Below are positions 13,261 to 26,873 of a stretch of 60,000 nt of DNA, piece after piece (position 1 is the stretch's first letter; every line of letters begins with the position of its first letter). The DNA lies in NCBI RefSeq assembly GCF_964355755.1, contig NC_092675.1, positions 20,600,912 through 20,660,911 of the forward strand, in the 5' to 3' direction. The DNA comes from Antedon mediterranea (Eukaryota; Echinodermata; Crinoidea; Comatulida; Antedonidae). The notes beneath the pieces are model-generated. The model worked only from the letters and a program-made list of their open reading frames with translations. It ran no database searches and was not told the origin of the DNA. Position numbers and translations under genes: made by a program.

Positions 13261-14224
13261 TGGAGCAAAGTCAAGCTAAGATAGATAGATAGATCATGCT
13301 CTTGGGCCAAAAAATACTGAATTGACTAACTAACGTTCTACCTTTTGCATGGATGGAGCAAAGCCAAGCCAAAATGAGATTTCATAAACTAAAGGCACCA
13401 TCGCTATTTATGTTACAATTTTCTTTTATACTTTATTGAGGCATTTTCTCAACTAATTCCTTTTCTTTAATGCTACAAAAGAATCAAATGATGAATGAGT
13501 TTTGATTAAAATGTATAAATTATATCAATTATCCTAAACACATTTGTATTATCATTTAAAAACAATTTCTACCTCCAAACTGTTTTCCCCCTGAATAATA
13601 CATTTAACTTTTATCTGCTTTGTTGTCATTGTGTAATACATTTCATCCCTCTGGCTTTCCGTTCATTTATTTCTCCTATAAACTTTTCTCATCCATTATT
13701 CTTTTCAAGGAACACTACATGTTATAATATTATTATTTTCTTTATTCATAAATGATGTATTAACTTGCAGTTTAACCCACGCCTAATTTCTCAGGAAATT
13801 CATATAATATAACTCTTTTGAACTTCTATCATTCATTACAGTTTTCAAGAACAATAAGTATTATATAATGTATTTTCCATCTTCTGTCATAAACGACGTA
13901 TTAAATTGTCATTTGACCCATCCTTCTATGTTTCAGCCCATTCGTACGATGACCGGTTAATGACCTATGATTTGTCCATTTAACTAATATCATTGACTGG
14001 CGCCAGATAGAATGTCATGCGCAAGCAAGGAGAAAATGACATTTCGTCTGATATCTCTTGCTTTTCTAATTATACCAGATTACTTTATAACAGTTTCATT
14101 ACAAGTCATATTTCAACAATAAAATTACCTTTTGTATTTAATAGTTATAAATAGATCACCTGATCTGTATAGAAAAAAAAATTAACCTAACAACATACTA
14201 TGTAGAAATACAGTTGATCTGCTC

Positions 14225-14345
14225 ATTTCATAGAAAATGTCTCCTTAATAAAAAGGTTTTCCATGAATAGGAATCTCTAGCTACAGTATGTCTCTTTCCT
14301 AGGGAAATTGTCCTGTTAATAAAGTGTCCCCTGAATTTGCTTAGG
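14225..14345. repeat. Degraded copy of the GGGGACAC family
   Basis: Motifs tgtctccttaataaaaagg, tacagtatgtctctttcc and tgttaataaagtgtcccctg match other copies in order and orientation. Confidence 0.45.
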
Positions 14346-14439
14346 ATATCACAAAAGAGGCTTTTACTGGTTTACTGTTTAACAAAACAGACAATTCTTA
14401 AAACCCAACAGTAATTCAAAAGATTTTTTAAGCTCTAGT

Positions 14440-14645
14440 CAATAATAATAATAATAGGTATTTATATAGCGCAAATAAACGATGTCTCTATGCGCTCGAC
14501 AATAGAGAGAAAAAAGAGAACACCACCAAGCAAACACCCAAACCGCTAACTTGGGAACAGTGTGTAAGTACCCCAGTTAGCATCCGTTAAGTCTTCATCT
14601 TTTCAGGGATCCGGTGTCTCCGGTTCTAACTTTATTGTATTAATA
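14440..14645. repeat. SINE/LINE 3'-end-like remnant
   Basis: It contains an AAT microsatellite followed by ggtatttatatagcgc, then gatgtctctatgcgctcgac, a phrase typical of retroelement 3' regions in marine invertebrates. The family assignment is from general pattern only. Confidence 0.35.
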
Positions 14646-17346
14646 TTTATTTTTTTCTGTTTATTTCTTCATGATAGCAAAAGGATTAACTTAATCCAGA
14701 TATAATGATGATTCGGACTAAGTTTGCATTGTCAATTTATTACCATGGATTAATTTTCAACATGTTGTTATCATTATACTCAAAGGAATATGTTGTTTCT
14801 TTATAAATCAATCAGCATTTTATTTGTGAACATTGGAAAATAACAAACAGACAAAAGCTTACATTACCGTATGTTTATAGGAGTATGTCTCTGTTTTGTC
14901 TAATCCCTTCTTTATCTGACCCTCCTTTGTCTGACCCCCCTCCTGATTTAATCTTATAACATATTGCTATGTTTCTTTTACATTTGTCAATGTTAAATTT
15001 GGAGGAAAGAATATATTATCATTTGTCATTTAAAAGAGTAACGATGAAGGCAGGTGGCTGATTTTTTTTGTGGGATTTATATTATTGGCGCCAGTCAATA
15101 TACACTTGATTTCGCTTTTCCCGTAATTACGCATCAATCTTTATTTTTTGTCATTTGGAAGCAGATTTTAAAATTGCCTTTACTGCTGTCAATCTGCAAT
15201 CGGTAATAATCACATAATCAGTAGGCTATTTTAGAATCACATTATCATTCTAGGCTATATCTTTTTATAATATTCTAAAGGAGTATTCCAGCTTGTGAAA
15301 TGGTAACCACTATATTCTGTTCTGCTTTTGATTTCTCATTTATGCCTTTGTTTTTTTATGTGTGATGTACTTTTAAATTCATGTCCATCTGCTCTTTCTA
15401 ACATTTGGTCAAGTTTGTGAGATGGCTATACATGGGGATCAAAATAAAATTGATCGTCCTACACGAATAAAGAATAATTTTTGATAACAGACTACAAAAT
15501 GTCAATTATTTAATTGTTTTGTATAATAAATTATTCTAAAATATGGTGCATTTATTGGAAAAAATGTAACGATTGGTCTTTTTTCAATGACTTGAAATTG
15601 GTTTTGAACCAAGGTCTACCAATTGGAAAGTATGAAACCTATGAAAAAAAATGCTGTCTGTAGACACTATACATTAACCCATAAAGGATGAACGTTTCTG
15701 TCAGAAGACTCGATACTGTGTGAAGTTTATTGTCACTAGACATGATACTGCTCCTATATAATTTATTTAATCTAAGAAACATTTAGTTATGTATTTATTC
15801 AAAATGGAGATCAAAATTTAAAAAACAAATGGTCATGGTCCAAATTATGGTCCTTGATTAGAGAGAAACTTGTATTTACAATTATCCTAGAATGAAATTT
15901 AGACTTCTATAATGTTTAATAAATTAAGATTTGCATAATTATCATCACTTTGGTAGTTGTCCCCGCAGGCTAAAGTCCAAGGGGACTACGAATTTGACAG
16001 TTAATCATGCATACAATAATTTATTAACGATTATTTTGTATCTAATGCAATTATGATTGTTTTCTATAGTTATGATTGTAATTGATTTTACAGGTAATAC
16101 ATTCATTAGGATTATTCACTATCTGGGTTAACTTTGTTAGCAAAGTTATTATTTTTCTTACAAACCATCTCAGAAAATATTAGAAATGTCATTTTATCCA
16201 TTCTTTATATTTATTATACATATTCAGGTTGTTTTTCTTAGAAATGTCATCGTCATTAATTATTCAGCCTCAGTTGATATTTGGATTAGCCCCTCTACAG
16301 ACAGTCACAGCGCCTATCATCATCAGACTGGGTGATAATCCCCTACTCTTTTAGCGTATCAAGTTCTTTATCATGCATGTGTGCATCGTACAGTATGTAC
16401 ACAAAACCAACAGCTTTACATCTCATCTGAAGGATGATAAATTAAGATTAAAGCATATTGTCTAATATATAGCATACCCAGTTTGTTATCATTCACATTT
16501 ACATTGAATGTACAAGTACCAACAACTTTATGTCACATCCAAAGGACAAGGGAGTACCTAGGTTGTTATCCAAAGGACAAGGTAAAGCATATTCTGTTGG
16601 ATATATAATTAATATGGTCCAAAGTTCATGTTTCTCACATACGTGTCCAATCATGCAACATTGCTTTCTTAAGAAATGGGTGTAAAGAAAACATAATACA
16701 ATACTTTGATACATCCTGTATTTAAATTACTTTATGCATGTGTACATGGAGTTTACACAAATCATCAAACTTCTTGTGAATGACAATTTCAAAACTAGTT
16801 AATTTTGTATTTATAGACATAAAGTACTACTACTAAACTAACACTACATCCAAACAGTCATAAAATAGGTCATAAGCACAACAAATTGAATGAGTATGAT
16901 AACAGATTAACAGCTTTTATTACGCTACACTTAATGGGAAATAAAGTTACTTGAAATTATGTACTTTCCAATTGAAGATAATTTATTTTAGATACTAAAA
17001 CTATTAGAAGAAATTTGTTTTGCAGAATATTTGTTTGAAATAAAACAATATACTAAATCTAATAGAACTACATAAATATAAAAAATAATTGATATCTGCT
17101 TCCTCTTTTGGAAGCTTTTGGAAGTTTCTTGTCTTGTACTTTCAAACGTCTACTTTCTTGTTTGGTGACCGAATTGGTCAAGGTGAAGTCAGTAATAAGG
17201 CTAGCAAACTTTCCAACAGAAATAAAAACAAAAATCAGCACTTATTTTAAAGAAATAACATAAAAAGCAGATAGAATTAAGAATATAAAATGATTTTAGA
17301 CACAAGATAAATTTCTCTAAGAACCGTTAGTAGTACGTGGATGACA

Positions 17347-17720
17347 TCCCTTTCTTCAATTCAATTCAATTCAATAAACTTTTATTGTCAAACTCATGAA
17401 TGGCTTGAAACTTAGGCTGAAAGTACACACATTAAAATTGTCTAAAAACATTGTCGCACAAACAGTAAAAAAGAATAAAATCACATAAAACTGAGAACAA
17501 GATGTCATATAAAAAGTTAAAAGAGGGCACAAAAAATACAAATTGAGTTAAAAATACAGCGGCTAAAATATATATTGCGTTTATCTTTTCCACATTACAT
17601 TAAAATGCCTCATAGCAGATGGGAGAAAGGATCTATGTAGGCTTTCAGTGTTCCAGCGAGGATATGTAATGCGCCCAGACCGGCTTAACGTAATGTACTG
17701 GTTAAGGGGGTGGCTAACAT
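17347..17720 (-). repeat. Retroelement 3' end, minus orientation
   Basis: An (AATTC)n run followed by aataaacttttattgtca looks like the reverse complement of a retroelement tail. The following ~330 bp, up to ggttaagggggtggctaac, is less AT-rich than its surroundings. No reverse-transcriptase frame is visible. Confidence 0.35.
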
Positions 17721-18017
17721 CTGATATTATCATAGCAAAATAGAGGATGTGTTGTTATTTATTGTCTGGTGTACTTTTTACATTAATTTACCTCATATAT
17801 GCTGTGATAATAAAATGTCCTGTTGTGTTTTATTATAAAGACCTTCTAATATAGATAAGTACAACATTTATGTCATTTTGACTATCCTGTTCAAGCAATA
17901 TTGATACTAGTGTAAACAAAATGATTTCCTTTGTGTGGCAGCTGTCGAGGTAGACATCATCATCTTCTTTAGCATGTGTAGTGAGGTTTTATAAAACCAC
18001 ATGATGTTTGAAGTTCT

Positions 18018-19605
18018 AATTAGTTATCCGCACTTGGCGGATAACTCCTTGTTATTGTATGCGATCTTTTTCCTTTTCTGTATTATTCTTCTGTCTTTCT
18101 TCCTTTTTTTGTGAGCCCTGTTTCTCTAAAATGTGTAAACAGAACATATCGTAACTTTGTCAAAATATAGACATTTACGTGAAGTTGTGCACCTCCTATT
18201 TTTGAAAAACGTCAGAGTTGCGCAACGTGACTTGCACGCAATTTCATGAATTTAAATGATTGATCATAGATTAAAAACCAAAAGTCGATTTGTATTGAGA
18301 CTTGGTGAAAATTTAATTTATATCAAAAGTCAATTTTCTGTGGATTAAAAATGGCATGTTTCACACAAAGTTACGCGCGCACGCGCATTTAAAATTTCAC
18401 AATGCGCAAAATTAATTTCTAATCAACTTTCTACGCGTTTCATGTAATTTTAAGCATGTCAAAAATTCCCACGCACCCGCAAATTTTTACGTGCGCGGTG
18501 CGCGGTGCGCATGTAGCGTTGAAAGCATATTTTTTTCTCGTGATTTATGTTTTTCTAGCTTTTTTTAGTAATTTTATCAACTTTTAAACAATTTCGACTT
18601 AAAATCACGTCATATGAGCACGTCGAATTGAACAATTTGTGCGCTTTTTTGATGAAAAAGTTCAAAAATTTGTCAAAATTATGCCTTTTTTTAAACAGTC
18701 GTAATTTCTAAACTGCACCGTCAACTTTTTGTGGATAACATATTCTGGAAGTTGATTAGTTGTATATATCGGATCATGTATTAATATGGCTAACCGGACA
18801 TTATGACGTCATCGTATGGCCACGCAAATATAAAATAAATGATTTTTGTATCTTTCGTTATAGGTCATCACATTTAATAGAGCGCATCTCAACTTAGCCG
18901 TTTTCCATTTTCACCCCGATTTTTATATTGTCTAGGTCAATCAACTATTTTTCGCATGAGTTAAAAATATTTTAATTTTTATGACGTCATCATGCCTAAA
19001 AATTTAAATTACGTGTGGCATTAATTTCATCTTTACAGTAAATTTTAATCTGTTATAGCTCGTAAGAATAAAATGTGATAATCACGATTAAAACGTTTTC
19101 TAGTAGCTATTGGATTGTAGATAGGAAATCATGTGAAAATTTTGCCAATCGGATGTTGTGATGTCATCATATGACTAGTTAAATAAAAAAAGTCGTATTT
19201 TCATCTTTTGCGTCATAATTTATTACATTTAAAAGAGCGCGCATCAATATTTTACGTATTTAAATTTCTTCTACACATTAATATGTTGTTGCCGAGATAA
19301 TTTCCTTCCGAAATTGCTATCTTAGTGTTTCATTTTGATACCGTCGCCATGTTAAAAATTGGAATAAATGGCGGGTCCAGTCATTTCACCTATTCTACAC
19401 TGTATGTAATATGTATACAGATTATATTGTATACTATATGACAAAAAATAACAGAATTCAGCAATAACAACATATCATATTCTTCAGTTCAGGTCATATT
19501 GCCATAATCTTTTTCTGTGTGCAATATTCTAACGTATGACGTGCACGTGGCCTTTGTCGTGCGGATAACTAACTCGTCAAAGTGACGAGTTACATGTCTA
19601 GTTTA
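18018..19605. mobile_element. ~1.55-kb CpG-rich noncoding element with internal ~178-bp periodicity
   Basis: The left side has agttatccgcac (18022) and the right side its exact complement gtgcggataact (19559). Each end carries a hairpin: gttatccgc/gcggataac at left, aactcgtca/tgacgagtt at right. The interior has many CpGs (gcgcacgcgcat, gcgcggtgcgcggtgcgc) unlike the AT-rich surroundings. GACGTCAT or GATGTCAT recurs at 18805, 18983 and 19160, with further matching sequence after each (for example the atttaatagagcgc and atttaaaagagcgc strings). No coding frame is present. It is probably a nonautonomous DNA element of a family I cannot name. Confidence 0.6.
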
Positions 19606-20046
19606 GGTTTATGGATTGATAGAAAACATTGACATGTGCCCATCGACAAAATGGAGGATAAATAAATGTGCTAGTATGATTTCAGTTTTGGAGGTTGAGC
19701 ATTTCTGTTGATAACATAGGTAGAAGAAAAATCCTATAGCGGTGCTATACTAAAATAGCTACTGGACTTACTAATGCTTCTTCTATTCTAAAAAACTTAT
19801 GCTCCACAAGGTTATGTCATATTATGTTAGTATTATAAATTAAATGATTTTTTTTGTTTAAAACTCTGTTCTTTTTGTTTGCCCGAAATGTGTTATTTAT
19901 AATATGTAACTATATATAAATCTATGTAAAATCTGTAATTGATGTGCCTCCTTGAGTTTTATGTACTTCTTATAAATATTGTTTTATTTGTGGTGAGTTT
20001 CTGAAATGGACAAAAGGGTGTCTAAGGAAGCTTTTTAGATTTATAC

Positions 20047-20119
20047 AGTAGAATGGCTCTTTTGAGACAACCCTAAAGGGAACACTTTGTGGGATGTCTT
20101 TTTTGAGTTCTACTCCATA
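20047..20119. repeat. Short copy of the GGGGACAC family
   Basis: Motifs acagtagaatggctctttt, gagacaaccctaaagggaac and gtgggatgtcttttttgagt follow the family order. Confidence 0.5.
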
Positions 20120-20769
20120 TTATTTTACATTCTAATTAATTGTGTAACATCTATTAGCTTTCATGTATCAGTAATTTTAAAATTATTTCTTTGTTTTATT
20201 ATTTGCTATATTATTTGCTTTTAGTATAAGTATACAGATCTACATCTGCTTTGTCAATTTGTTCTCATAGAGTATCACTATTTCCTAGTGTACTGGTTTA
20301 ACATCCCTAAATATGGTTGCCATGTTTTTATAAGGAAAGCACACATAATTTACCTTATGGCAATGTGTGTCTGTATTGATAATGGCTGGATTTATTGAAT
20401 TTCTGTCCTTAGGCAGCCTAAATTGTCTTCAGTGTAAATACAGAATAATGATCATTTCCATTCGACTGCTACAGAGCCTTATGCTGGATTTAGTCAGCCT
20501 TATGGTGAAGATGAAGTCAACCTTATTGTAGACATTACAAATGTATTTTTAATAAACTTATAATTTATTATAGTTTTTAAATTAAATTTAAATTATTATT
20601 ATTATACCTTTTCTATTTTATTCATAAAAATAATTTGAATTTTAGAATTAATTAAACATAATTTATCTGTACCACATTTAAACAAAAATAAAGTACATAA
20701 TTTATCTTCATACTGATGGCCCATATAAATTAATATACCATCAAATATGTTATTAGGAATACAGTATAG

Positions 20770-20922
20770 TCCCTAGTTTGTGACACCTGTATTAAGGGGA
20801 CATTCTTTAAATGAAAAAAACATAATATATAGTAATACAGTCAGCCTCTATCCAGGGAACACTCCTATAAAAGGGACATTTTGTTAGGTTGTGATGGTGT
20901 CCCTTAATAGATATTCTACTGT
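20770..20922. repeat. Copy of the GGGGACAC family
   Basis: Motifs gtgacacctgtattaagggg, ggaacactcctataaaaggg, acattttgttagg and tcccttaatagatattctac match other copies. Confidence 0.6.
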
Positions 20923-21492
20923 ATTCAATGTATTGCCTCCTTTTGTTTATTATTTATTATTGCCTTATCACCAAATATTGGTAATTAATTTTTTTATATT
21001 TATAGGCCATAGATAATTTTTTCCCCAATATCATCAAAATATTATTACTGTTTTAGTTATTTTCCACATCTTATAATATAATTATATGATATATAATAAT
21101 AACATATATTAGTATTATACTACACGGGCATCGTCATTAAAAATATAATTTCTTACTTCGTCACAAAGGAATTATGAATCCGTGTAGTTCATGAATGAAC
21201 GGATCTGATGAGAACAATAGCGGATAGGAAATTGAAAATTCAATTGAAAGGATACAGTTGCATAATACGATATCATAAAATTGTTAATGCCACAGAAGAA
21301 ATAGAGTAAACTGTATTTAGCTTTTTAAGTACATTCAATTTTGGATACATTTTATACAAAAATAAATTGTATACTAATTCAAATGGAAATTACTGAAAAA
21401 TGCATTTTGTAGGTTTAAAAGTAATAGTAGTTAGATCTCAATTAAGATTCTAAATAAATAAAAACAGATTTTAGATGTATATTACAGTTTAT

Positions 21493-21645
21493 ACAGCAGA
21501 ACCTCTATTAAAGGGACACCTTCAAAGGCCTAACAATATGTCCCCTTAATAGAGGTGTCTCCCTACAATTGGCCGTAGTATTAAAACATATACTGTATTA
21601 CACCAACTGTCCCATTAATAGAGGTGTCCCAAAGGAGTGTTCTAA
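21493..21645. repeat. Well-preserved copy of the GGGGACAC family
   Basis: It starts acagcagaacctctattaaa and contains tatgtccccttaatagaggt and tgtcccattaatagaggtgt, then gtcccaaaggagtgttct. The two halves are imperfect inverted complements, which suggests a short nonautonomous DNA transposon. Confidence 0.65.
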
Positions 21646-22545
21646 TTTCTTCTCTCAGACTCTTTCTTTTTATTCATTTTTCTTTAATGTTTAATTTTAC
21701 TAATGTAATTTGTAACTAGCAATTTGACCTCTGGCCACGAGATGTTAACATTTAGATGTATTATGTTTTTAATTAAATTGAATTAAAGTGATATATTTAT
21801 GATATTTATTTATAATTGTTTGTACTCTACGAACATTTGTAATTTCCTAAAATACTTAAGCAATTGTGTTAGATGTAACTGAACATTGAACTGGCAAAGG
21901 AAGTTTTTGGATCTTAAGTATGCAAATAGCATTGTCTATACAATGCACTTTAACTATAATATACAGTGTAATATACCAATACAAATTATAGGATGTCTTT
22001 AATTTCTGGATGTATTGTTTCAAATTTAACAGAAACCAGGAAATACTTCCCAAAGGAAACTTTTTGGTCCTGGATTACCATACATTTGACACAATGGATA
22101 AATGTTGCCAAGAATTGCCAAAAGCACATTTAATCACTATCCTATCTATTTTATTTTATGGTTTTAGAATAAGAGTGAAAATGATCTTGTTAGGTAGGTT
22201 ACAATCTTCAAATCTCTTTACTAAATGGAAGAAAATCCTATTTTAGTTTGATTTTTCGTTTCGTTTTCGTTTAAATTTAAATCTTAAGAAATAAAATAAA
22301 TTGAACACAAAAATGTACCAATTGAAAATATCAATGGAATTTGTTATTCTGATATATATTTTTTTATTTTTGGTAACAAATATATATATAGTTATTTAGA
22401 AATAGGATATTTTAATGAAAATGAGCTTAAAATTGTATTACATTTAAAATAATGATATAATACAGTACATTCAATATGCCTCTATATAACTGCAATTCAT
22501 ATAGTGTATTACTATATAAATAATATAATATGCCTAAAAGTACTG

Positions 22546-22720
22546 TATGTTCCTAGCGTGTTCTACATGACATAAAAGTTTGGAATTTTAGATGTCGACT
22601 TCTAGGGTAATCCAAAATTCCAGAAATTTAAAAAGCATATTATTAACCCCTTTGGGAATCGAACCCATGACCCAGCAAATGTACCACTAATATAGTTGGC
22701 TATGCATCAATACCATGATG
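22546..22720 (-). repeat. tRNA-derived SINE-like repeat
   Basis: On the minus strand the segment has gccaactatattagtgg (A-box region) and gggttcgattccc (B box), spaced as in a tRNA, followed by an AT-rich tail. The stems do not form a complete tRNA. Confidence 0.5.
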
Positions 22721-23888
22721 AAAGGAAAATGTACCAGGTGCAGATTTTAGGATTTACATTGTCAGACAGAAATTTGTACAGTAAAAACACCATAGTAAAA
22801 CACAGTTTTGTAATTTTACTGGTTGTTCTTTGTTGAATTTTGACTGTTAAAGATTACTATCTTTTAAAATCATTCTTTTAAAACATTCATTTTGAATATT
22901 CGATTGGGGGACGCAACATTTAACATACCGATTTTCTTTTGAGTATTTAATTAATGGAATATTTCAAATGTTAAGTTAGTATAATAAAAATAAAATAGAC
23001 ATTTATGGAAATATTATTTCAGATTATATTTGAACAATATTTCAAATATTTTTAAAGCATTCCAGTTAATTTAAAGTGTTAGTCATCCATAAATTATAAA
23101 AGATTTATTATATCTAAAAATGTAGCTTATGAATTATGCCTCAATGGTATGATCATATTAATGTCATTTACCCAGTTGAGATGATGTTTCATATCTTGAT
23201 TGATAGAAACACAAGTTTGTTACTTTTATCATAACTTGTGATTTATGGCAATGTACTTTATGAAAATGTGCTGACATGTGAACATAAATGTGATTTGTTG
23301 GCCAGTGTGGCACAGAGGTTGTAATATGACATGGAATTTCTGAAGAACCGTGAGGTGAAGGAAAATCAAATATACCAAGCAACAAAGTCACTTTTGTCAT
23401 GAATGTATTGAGGTGGGCCATCAAGCCATATTTACTTGGTGGTTCCTCTACAAGAATCAGCCTTCTTTTTTTAACTTCAGTTTAATAGTAGGCCTACATT
23501 AGAGGCAGAAAATTGTATAACATATACCGAAATTAAACATAAAAGTATATGAAAAGCAAAAATATTTTCTAAAGTTTATTTAGGGCTTTAGAACAGTCTA
23601 TACCTGCGCTCACGAAAAATTTATTTATTTCCTTCATTCATAAACAATCATAAATATAATTTCTTACAATATACAAGACGAAGGAGGCACAGATTTAAGA
23701 AAGCAAAGCTTGTGCTGAAAATGCCGATAGCCGCGATGGAGTCCTGTTACTGTAGTTACTTCTACCCCAGTGCCCCGTAACGTTCTCTCTTATATTATTT
23801 ATTTTAACAAATTGTTTCCTGTTCTGATGATTAAAGACCTTTATGCAACCATTATGATTGTATATGTTTAGGTGCAGTTGAATCTGTT

Positions 23889-24050
23889 AAGCTCTGTCTA
23901 CACTATCAAACTAGTTTGAAAAAAAAAAAGTTGTGATGGGCCCAAATATGGCAGTAATATGCTTAAATATGGTAGTGATATGACATCATCGTGTCCATAT
24001 ATGGGCACAACACATTTTTTTGTTTGAAGTTTTATAGTGCAAGACTTTAG
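23889..24050. mobile_element. Palindromic MITE family R1, copy B
   Basis: It starts aagctctgtctacactatca, has aaatatggtagtgatatgac in the centre and ends ttttatagtgcaagacttt. It is degraded at the right end. Confidence 0.7.
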
Positions 24051-25587
24051 ATACAAAAATACAAAATTTCATCACAAAAAACTTAACTTATAATAATAAT
24101 ATAAAAATAAAAATAACTTTTATTCATATATAATATCTGCAGGACTGCTAGATCTGGGTTGTCTATGTCACTCTTTTAATTGCATGAATATAAATCAGTA
24201 AATGAATCAACTTTTTGATTTAAAAATTAAATATTAATTCTCTTTCTATTTCTGCTTTTCAGAAGTAATATCAAATCATATCTGTGCATCTGCTTCTGTC
24301 ATCGTTATAAAATCATTATTAACAATTCAAACCTACTTTATTTTTGTTATCTGATTTTATCTTTAATAATGCGAATAAAATATATATCAAATTGTAATTT
24401 TGTTCTTCTAGTTTAAAATATACTGTACAGTAGTTTGGACTTTACTCAAACCATTGACTACCCTAAGTCTAACAATTTGAATACCCTATCATTTATTTAC
24501 TGATTGCATACAGGTAAATAATAATGATAAGATGTGCATTTGGAGTTACCATAACCAGCAAATGGGATTTATAATATTAATTGCACGTACATCAGCACAC
24601 AAACTAATTGCTTTTTTGTTCGATTTATAACATGTTTCTGGACATTTCCAACATCTCCAAGATTGTGTTACATTCACTGCATATAACTTAAAAGTTACGA
24701 ATTTCTGGTTTGAAATACCCTTTTACAATAACCATAGTTTTATCAAATAAATGCCAAAATGATATTGAATGTTTGGTTAAAATTTTTCAATTTCAATTGA
24801 ATTGACTTATACCAGCCTTGTTTCATGAGGCGTGGGAGTGTGTTCACTCGCTTTAGCACACTCCTAAAATGCCTCTGAGGTGTGCATGATTTTTAGCCCA
24901 TCTTAAATTTCTTTAAAATTAAATCTTCTACAAACTAAATGTGAATGACTTGAGGAGTGCCATTTGTACAAATTTGCAAATACGCCTGCTTTTATGTTCT
25001 TAACAAGTCACATTAGAGCAACGTTCTCTTTAGTATAGGTCCACTGGCCGATGGTCAGTAAAATCTATTACAGTCATGTAAAAATACCTTATCTGACCAG
25101 TTTTGGCTAGTAAATGTCATATTTGTTAAAATTAGATTTGGCTAGAAAAAGAAAAAAACGTTTACTGGTCTAATCTTAGGATGTAAATTATTTAGTAATG
25201 TATTATAGACAATAGAGATTATTGAAGTACAAACACCTAAAACGTTTAAAATCTTAAAAACTGTTTGGTTGACGATATACTAAAGAAATTCATTGTTAAG
25301 CCTTTAAAGTGTTGTACCTATTCAAATGTTAGTATTTATTTTAGCTTCCCTATTATCTAGTGTGTATATTGGTTTAAAAAGATATGGCCATTAAGTGGGC
25401 TTCAACCTAGGCACTAGACATTCAATAACTAAAGGCATGCTCTATTCTTTCAAATGACAAAATGGAACATAAAATATACCAAATTCAGTTGGCCTATTTA
25501 AAGTTGGAAGTGGCATATTCCGTTTACTATTAATTAAAACACAAATGGTTTTTTTTTCTTTAAAAAAAAATTACATTTTAGTTTTTT

Positions 25588-25757
25588 ATAGTAGAACCAC
25601 TCCATTGGGACACGCCTACTTATGGGACACCACTATTAAGGGGACATGATAATATAAAAACTAGGAGAAATACATGTTTAAACACTACAGGCAACTCCTA
25701 TTCAAGGGACACTTTGTTGGGTCCTGAAGGTGTTCTGTTCAATATGGGCTTTACTGT
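25588..25757. repeat. Copy of the GGGGACAC family
   Basis: It begins tagtagaaccactccattgg, contains actattaaggggacatg and attcaagggacactttgttg, and ends near tatgggctttactgtat. Confidence 0.6.
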
Positions 25758-26560
25758 ATTTTCCTAATAATAATTTTATGAAAAAACACCAAACACAATT
25801 GCAAGAATGACCAATTTATATACCATGTAATTCTAGATACCATTACCTAATGATAGATATATTGTAATAATACTTTATAATTGTATTTCAACACAAATCC
25901 AGACCCACATGCATAATTACCATTGTCTAGATATTGTCTAGATATTTCAAATGAAATGGTCTAGTTGTTTTTATTCATGGGGACAGACAGCCAGTCGCAT
26001 TGGCGATACAGTTGCGCATTCTTAAGTGAGGGTAAAATGAATCTGACCTTGTAGTGTATTTTGAAAGTATTTAATAGTTAACTGTAAAAAGATTTAATGC
26101 AATAATGGTTGTTTGATTACTGATTGGATATTGAAAATATTCAATCTATAAATCAATAATAAAACCAGACTCATTAATATTCGTAATAAGAAATGTTCAA
26201 GCCATGTTGACACATTTGGACAGACAGCATCAAATAAACTGTCCCTCCATTATTTATTATCTTTTATATGGACTCTATGCATAGCCAGAAATTGTGCTAA
26301 GCTAGTTAGGCCTACAGTTCTTACATTGACAATTGTTATTCATTTTAAATTATTATTTTTGTCATGCCTGTTATCACTGCATTCTAATCACAAACGTATG
26401 TAATGTGCCATATTATATAGATTAATAGATTAAAAGTGTGACCATCTAATACTAATGATACAGTAGTGCAACTGTGACTTGATGGTCAACATGCTTGCGT
26501 AATAATTCCAGGTTCCTTGTTCAAATCCTACAACCAATACAGCATCGCTACCAAAGCCTT

Positions 26561-26667
26561 AAGCTCTGACAACAAAATGTGATGTGCCCATAGATGTCAT
26601 GTCAGTACCATATTTGGGCATATCAGTACCATATTTGGGCACTAGTTTAATAGTGTAGATAGAGCTT
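26561..26667. mobile_element. Palindromic MITE family R1, copy C (short)
   Basis: It starts aagctctgacaacaaaatgt, contains the duplicated accatatttgggcatatcag phrase and ends gtttaatagtgtagatagag. It lacks part of the left arm seen in the longer copies. Confidence 0.65.
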
Positions 26668-26836
26668 AATACAAGATTTGATTTGCCATGGCTTTCCCAT
26701 CCTGTAATTGGCAAGTCATGTATTTTCTGTCTAACGTATACAGTATGTCTCTGTACACAAAACCGTAGTGAGTCTGTTTTGTTTCAGCGAAACTAACCGT
26801 GTTTGCACTTTTTCTGCAATATATAGAAAACCTAAA

Positions 26837-26873
26837 ATGAATGTTTTTCTTTTAGTTGGTCTATTAATGTTTA
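26837..26873 (+). other. Candidate signal-peptide first exon for the ROR-like gene (tentative)
   Basis: A short open frame MNVFLLVGLLMF looks like a signal-peptide core, has A at -3 of the ATG, and could end in phase 1 at a|gtagga, the phase the 36065 exon needs. The donor is weak and the implied intron is about 9.2 kb, so this is only a candidate. Confidence 0.12.

Larger units (their letters stand above)
12212..17346. other. Gene-free stretch with scattered repeat remnants
   Basis: It includes a possible element end at 13138-13260, a GGGGACAC-family remnant at 14225-14345 and a SINE-like remnant at 14440-14645. No exon-like frame with flanking splice signals was recognised. Confidence 0.45.
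19606..23888. other. Gene-free stretch with repeat remnants
   Basis: It includes GGGGACAC-family copies at 20047-20119, 20770-20922 and 21493-21645 and a tRNA-like repeat at 22546-22720. No exon was supported. The 78-codon frame at 22010 has no recognisable domain. Confidence 0.45.

Noticed and set aside
22010-22246. 78-codon open frame, considered as a LINE fragment
   Set aside because: It has no recognisable reverse-transcriptase or other motif and sits in ordinary AT-rich sequence.
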